NCBI GenBank assembly: GCA_016204645.1
Contig: JACQKI010000016.1
Span: 1-8,148, forward strand
Direction: 5' to 3'
DNA length: 8,148 nt
Origin: Candidatus Kerfeldbacteria bacterium
Lineage (GTDB): Bacteria; Patescibacteriota; Patescibacteriia; SBBC01
The notes beneath the pieces were generated by a model. The model had not been told where the DNA came from and did no database searches. It saw nothing but the letters and a program-made list of their open reading frames with translations. A program made the translations under genes and the position numbers. Below are positions 5,986-8,148 of the stretch, in pieces. Each line of letters begins with the position of its first letter. Positions within the stretch are counted from its first letter, which is position 1.

Positions 5986-6561
5986 TCAGCCGGTCTCCGG
6001 CGGTTCGGGCGGGCGGAGGCCGCGGGCTAAGCGGTTGCGGAACGGCCGCAGCGGCAGCAAGAAGGTCTTGCGATCAGCCGACAAATCAATGAATTCGTCG
6101 GCCACTTCCTTGAGCTTGAGCGAGGCTGATTCGCCGAAGGCCATGACCTCGACCCGGCAACCTTTGGCCTGCTGGAGGTACTCGACCAGCGGGGCAAAGT
6201 CGCCGTCGCCGGAAACCAGGACGACCGTATCGAGTCGATCAGCCATGGTGACCGTATCAAGCGCAATGCCGATATCCCAGTCGCCCTTCTTGGCGCCGCT
6301 GGAAAAGATCTGTAAGTCTTTCGACTTGACCTCGAAGCCCTGCTTCTTGAGCGCTTCAAAAAACAGCTGCTCGTCTTGGGCGGATGATTTGATAACGTAG
6401 GAAATCGCCCGCAGCAGCCGCCGGCCAGCCACCGCTTGCTCGAGAATCTTGCCGAAGTTGACGTTGGTCTGGTAGAGCGCCTTGGACGAGTGGTACATGT
6501 TCGACCCGTCGACGAAGACGCCGACCCGCTGCTCTTTGTGCTTAGCCGCTTTAGTATCCAT
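5986..6561 (-). CDS. NYN-domain (LabA/DUF88-like, PIN-fold) putative RNase
   Basis: A 191-residue protein of the NYN superfamily, a PIN-like metal-dependent nuclease fold. Signature blocks are VGVFVDGSNMY (D19), KKGDWDIGIALD (D94, D96, D102) and VVLVSGDGDFAPLVEYLQ (D119, D121). These acidic residues would form the metal site. GESASLKLKEVADEFIDL (about 144-161) matches the C-terminal helix of LabA-like members. A short proline- and arginine-rich tail follows. The ATG overlaps the rpsO stop (TGATG), indicating translational coupling; a TTG one codon earlier is also open but less likely. Placement between ribosomal protein S15 and PNPase suggests a job in RNA processing or decay. The RNA target cannot be read from the sequence. 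Confidence 0.9.
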   Translation of the reverse strand: MDTKAAKHKEQRVGVFVDGSNMYHSSKALYQTNVNFGKILEQAVAGRRLLRAISYVIKSSAQDEQLFFEALKKQGFEVKSKDLQIFSSGAKKGDWDIGIALDTVTMADRLDTVVLVSGDGDFAPLVEYLQQAKGCRVEVMAFGESASLKLKEVADEFIDLSADRKTFLLPLRPFRNRLARGLRPPEPPETG

Positions 6562-6827
6562 CAAAATTTCAGCCTCAGTTTCTCGGCCAAGCCCTGGGCG
6601 CCGGTCGGGTTTTCCTTTTCCAAGTAGCGGAACAGCCGACGACGAAGACCGACCTTGCGGAGCAGGCCGCGGCGCGAGGAAAAGTCTTTCTTGTGCCCTT
6701 TCAGGTGTTCGGTCAGGTGTTCAATCTCGGCGGTCAAGATGGCAATCTGCACTTCCGGTGAACCCGTGTCGCCTTCGTGCGTCTTGTACTTTTTGATGAT
6801 TCGATTTTTGGCTGCTTTTTCAAGCAT
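6561..6827 (-). CDS. rpsO: 30S ribosomal protein S15
   Basis: An 88-residue protein, the normal length for S15, which binds 16S rRNA early in 30S assembly. Family signatures are [20 protein letters not shown] (16-35), the [20 protein letters not shown] block (37-56) with the conserved rRNA-contacting histidine, aspartate and serines, and [12 protein letters not shown] (58-69). The ATG at 6827 is preceded by AAAGG at 8 bases. Its TGA overlaps the start of the NYN gene, and pnp follows, a variant of the common rpsO-pnp order. A promoter and a structured leader of about 110 nt lie upstream; S15 often represses its own mRNA through such a leader. Confidence 0.97.
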   Translation of the reverse strand: MLEKAAKNRIIKKYKTHEGDTGSPEVQIAILTAEIEHLTEHLKGHKKDFSSRRGLLRKVGLRRRLFRYLEKENPTGAQGLAEKLRLKF

Positions 6828-6864
6828 GCATTAGGCCTTTGTCCGCGGTCACCGAGTTACGCGC

Positions 6865-6900
6865 AATAGACGATTACATTCGCTGTAATTCGTAGCTATT
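6865..6900 (-). promoter_or_regulatory. Hairpin in the rpsO leader, candidate S15 autoregulatory site
   Basis: Minus-strand RNA AAUAG-(CU)-ACG-(A)-AUUACA-GCGAA-UGUAAU-CGU-CUAUU forms a 14-bp stem interrupted by small bulges, about 40 bases before the rpsO ATG. S15 autoregulation through leader RNA is known in several bacteria with unrelated structures; assignment here is by position only. Confidence 0.4.
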
Positions 6901-6944
6901 CGCAGCACCAAGTGGCCGTAGTAGTTAGTTATCAGAACGCAAGG

Positions 6945-6973
6945 AGCGTATCACACGCCCCGTAAAATGTCAA
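6945..6973 (-). promoter_or_regulatory. Candidate promoter of the rpsO-NYN-pnp unit
   Basis: Minus strand: TTGACA (6968-6973, 6 of 6), a 17-base spacer and TACGCT (6945-6950, 3 of 6) with TGA just before it, an extended -10. Expected start near 6938, giving a leader of about 110 nt. The -35 abuts one arm of the inverted repeat at 6973-7052. Confidence 0.55.
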
Positions 6974-7052
6974 CCCCGTTAGAGAGTCCTTCGAAAGCGT
7001 TTTACCCACGGGAGTCTTCCTGCACCCTTTCAAACAAACTCTCTAACGGGGT
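6973..7052. repeat. 15-bp perfect inverted repeat with 50-base interior
   Basis: ACCCCGTTAGAGAGT (6973-6987) is the exact reverse complement of ACTCTCTAACGGGGT (7038-7052). GTCAACCC also occurs as a direct repeat at 6969-6976 and 7051-7058, overlapping the outer ends. It lies between the stop of the repeat protein and the rpsO promoter. No T-tract follows, so it is not an ordinary terminator; a small non-coding mobile element or a protein-binding site is possible. Confidence 0.6.
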
Positions 7053-7067
7053 CAACCCAGCTCAGAC

Positions 7068-7970
7068 TTACCGAATCGAGCGCGACAAGGCATTGGCGTC
7101 GTCTTCGTCCGCGACGCCATCGCCGTCATCATCAGCGTCTTCGCTGTCGTCACTCTCGCCGTCATCGTCCGAATCCTCATCTTCGTCCAGGCTGTCTTCG
7201 TCTTCGTCGTCTTCAATACCGTCGCCGTCGTCGTCCGTGTCTTCATCAGTTCGAAGGCCGTCGTTGTCGTGGTCGTAGGGAAACTCGTCTTCGTCATCGT
7301 CGATGTCGTCATTATCGTCATCAGCATCTTGATCATCGCGAAGGCCGTCGTTGTCGTGGTCGTAGGGCCGCTTGTCCTTCGTGTCTTTTACGCCGTCATT
7401 ATCGTCATCGTCGTCCTTTCCGTCGCGTACACCGTCATTATCGTGGTCAAAGTGGTAGCGGTCTTTCGGACCGTCGCTACCGTCTTTAAAGCCGTCGTTG
7501 TCATCGTCAGTATCCCGGTCATCGCGCGACTTATCATTGTCGTGGTCGTACGGGTATTTGTCCTTAGCATCTTTTACCCCATCACCGTCGTCGTCAGTAT
7601 CAATGCGATCGGATCGGCCGTCGTTGTCGTGGTCGAACTGGAATTTACTCTTGGTCCCGTCCTTCCCGTCCTTAATCCCATCATTATCATCGTCGCCGTC
7701 CTTGTCGTCGCGCGAACTGTCGTTGTCGTGGTCGAGCGGGTAACGGTCTTTGGTATCGAGCACGCCGTCGTTATCGTCGTCAGTATCGACGCGGTCAGTT
7801 TTACCGTCGTTGTCGTGGTCATTTCGGAACTTATCCTTGCTGTCAGCAATGCCATCAAAATCGCGGTCGACAATGCTAACAGCATTCGCGCCAAGCGGGA
7901 GTGACCAGATACCGAAGCTCATAACCAGGGCCAGAACCCCTCGAACAAGAAATTTCATTCTTGAATTCAT
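7068..7970 (-). CDS. Secreted acidic thrombospondin-type-3 repeat calcium-binding protein
   Basis: A 300-residue protein with a signal peptide (MKFLVRGVLALVMSFGIW..., likely cut after GANA30) and no later membrane segment. The mature part is almost wholly TSP3/EF-hand-like Ca-binding motifs of the DxDxDGxxDxxD type, with DHDND appearing seven times. These alternate in two flavours, giving a higher-order unit of 62 residues: copies at 48-109 and 110-171, a 58-residue copy at 172-229 and a half copy at 230-259. A looser acidic stretch (260-291) and a short tail NALSRSIR follow. No LPXTG, lipobox or PEP-CTERM motif is visible, so it may be released or held by its ions. The likely role is cell-surface or extracellular calcium-dependent structure or adhesion. 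An alternative ATG at 7958 (MKFLV...) is plausible: a -10-like TACAAT (7969-7974) overlaps the first ATG. No clear Shine-Dalgarno sequence. Confidence 0.9.
   Translation of the reverse strand: MNSRMKFLVRGVLALVMSFGIWSLPLGANAVSIVDRDFDGIADSKDKFRNDHDNDGKTDRVDTDDDNDGVLDTKDRYPLDHDNDSSRDDKDGDDDNDGIKDGKDGTKSKFQFDHDNDGRSDRIDTDDDGDGVKDAKDKYPYDHDNDKSRDDRDTDDDNDGFKDGSDGPKDRYHFDHDNDGVRDGKDDDDDNDGVKDTKDKRPYDHDNDGLRDDQDADDDNDDIDDDEDEFPYDHDNDGLRTDEDTDDDGDGIEDDEDEDSLDEDEDSDDDGESDDSEDADDDGDGVADEDDANALSRSIR
7194..7829 (-). repeat. Tandem 186-bp units in the calcium-binding repeat gene
   Basis: Units at 7829-7644, 7643-7458, 7457-7284 (174 bp) and a partial at 7283-7194. Each full unit encodes two TSP3-type blocks separated by (R/K)YP or KRP linkers. 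The protein pattern is well kept while the third unit has lost four codons. Confidence 0.8.
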
Positions 7971-7984
7971 TGTAATTGTTGACT

Positions 7985-7998
7985 GTTAATACATTAAC
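7985..7998. promoter_or_regulatory. Palindrome in the divergent intergenic region, possible operator
   Basis: GTTAAT-AC-ATTAAC has perfect 6-bp arms. It lies 15 bases upstream of the repeat-protein ATG and 31 bases before the plus-strand -35, a suitable place for a regulator of either gene. An AT-rich palindrome of this size can also arise by chance. Confidence 0.3.
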
Positions 7999-8028
7999 TT
8001 TATCACTTTCGTTGTTTTTTCAAAACCC

Positions 8029-8057
8029 TTGCAAAAATTGATGAAGTGTCGTAAAAT
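8029..8057 (+). promoter_or_regulatory. Promoter for the right-edge gene, leaderless type
   Basis: TTGCAA (8029-8034, 4 of 6), a 17-base spacer and TAAAAT (8052-8057, 5 of 6), followed by 6 bases to the GTG at 8064. Transcription would begin at the start codon. Confidence 0.55.
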
Positions 8058-8063
8058 GTAGAG

Positions 8064-8148
8064 GTGGAAATTAAATTTGAGGCAAAAGGTGATGGTAAGA
8101 CAAATGTGATTTTCTCTTTTTATTATGATACAAAAATGGGTCCTATCG
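8064..8148 (+). CDS. Unrecognised protein, N-terminal fragment cut by the window edge
   Basis: An open frame from a GTG at 8064 to the window end, 28 codons, beginning MEIKFEAKGDGKT and continuing NVIFSFYYDTKMGPI. An in-frame TAA lies 12 bases upstream, so GTG is the only early start. The promoter spacing supports it. Alternating hydrophobic and polar residues suggest beta strands with no signal peptide. I cannot assign a family. The base composition is clearly more AT-rich than the minus-strand genes. It is transcribed divergently from the calcium-binding repeat gene. Confidence 0.45.
   Translation, partial: MEIKFEAKGDGKTNVIFSFYYDTKMGPI

Noticed and set aside
7194..7829. Repeats resembling a CRISPR array
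   Set aside because: The periodicity is in-frame and protein-level, with no unique spacers and no exact DNA repeats of constant length.
7269..7904. Plus-strand 211-residue hydrophobic open frame
   Set aside because: It is the antisense of Asp-rich repeats: GAC/GAT read backwards as GTC/ATC gives runs of V and I. No start context, and the minus strand has a signal peptide and known motifs.

Overview
The window holds seven complete or near-complete protein genes on the minus strand, a truncated plus-strand gene at the right edge, and one probable structured RNA gene that matches no family I know. Coding GC is moderate to high. Genes are compact, the code is standard (TGA and TAG act as stops), and several first-in-unit genes have a -10 box 6-7 bases before the start codon, as in leaderless mRNAs. 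The gene set is rpsO-NYN-pnp, a small CMP-kinase-like P-loop protein, lspA, a YifB/ComM ATPase and a secreted thrombospondin-type-3 protein. This looks to me like a bacterium of the Candidate Phyla Radiation (Patescibacteria). That placement is an inference from gene style, not from a phylogenetic marker.

Layout, in minus-strand transcription order (right to left). (1) 7068-7970: a secreted, very acidic Ca-binding repeat protein. (2) 6828-7067: a spacer with a 15-bp inverted repeat, a promoter and a hairpin-bearing leader for rpsO. (3) 5986-6827: rpsO (S15) and an NYN-domain putative RNase, with stop and start overlapping as TGATG. (4) 3508-5859: pnp (PNPase), preceded by a leader with hairpins and carrying an RGG-rich tail. 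(5) 3298-3507: a gene-free stretch with three stem-loops. (6) 2719-3297: the kinase-like gene. (7) 2268-2718: about 450 bases without a convincing gene, flanked by a near-consensus sigma-70 promoter and a Rho-independent terminator and able to form several helices; I call it a candidate ncRNA. (8) 1812-2267: lspA. (9) 147-1673: the yifB/comM gene. (10) 1-146: nothing I can assign. Divergently, at 8029-8148, an AT-rich plus-strand promoter and the first 28 codons of an unrecognised gene leave the window.

Together rpsO, the NYN protein and PNPase form an RNA-centred cluster: S15 in the 30S subunit, a likely endonuclease, and the 3'-5' exonuclease. LspA implies lipoprotein maturation. YifB/ComM implies processing of DNA taken up by transformation. 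The most unusual item is the putative RNA at 2293-2690. It has its own strong promoter and terminator, a 19-bp interrupted hairpin with two wobble pairs that form only in the minus-strand transcript, a closed multibranch domain, and a 10-bp helix that competes with the terminator hairpin just upstream of lspA.
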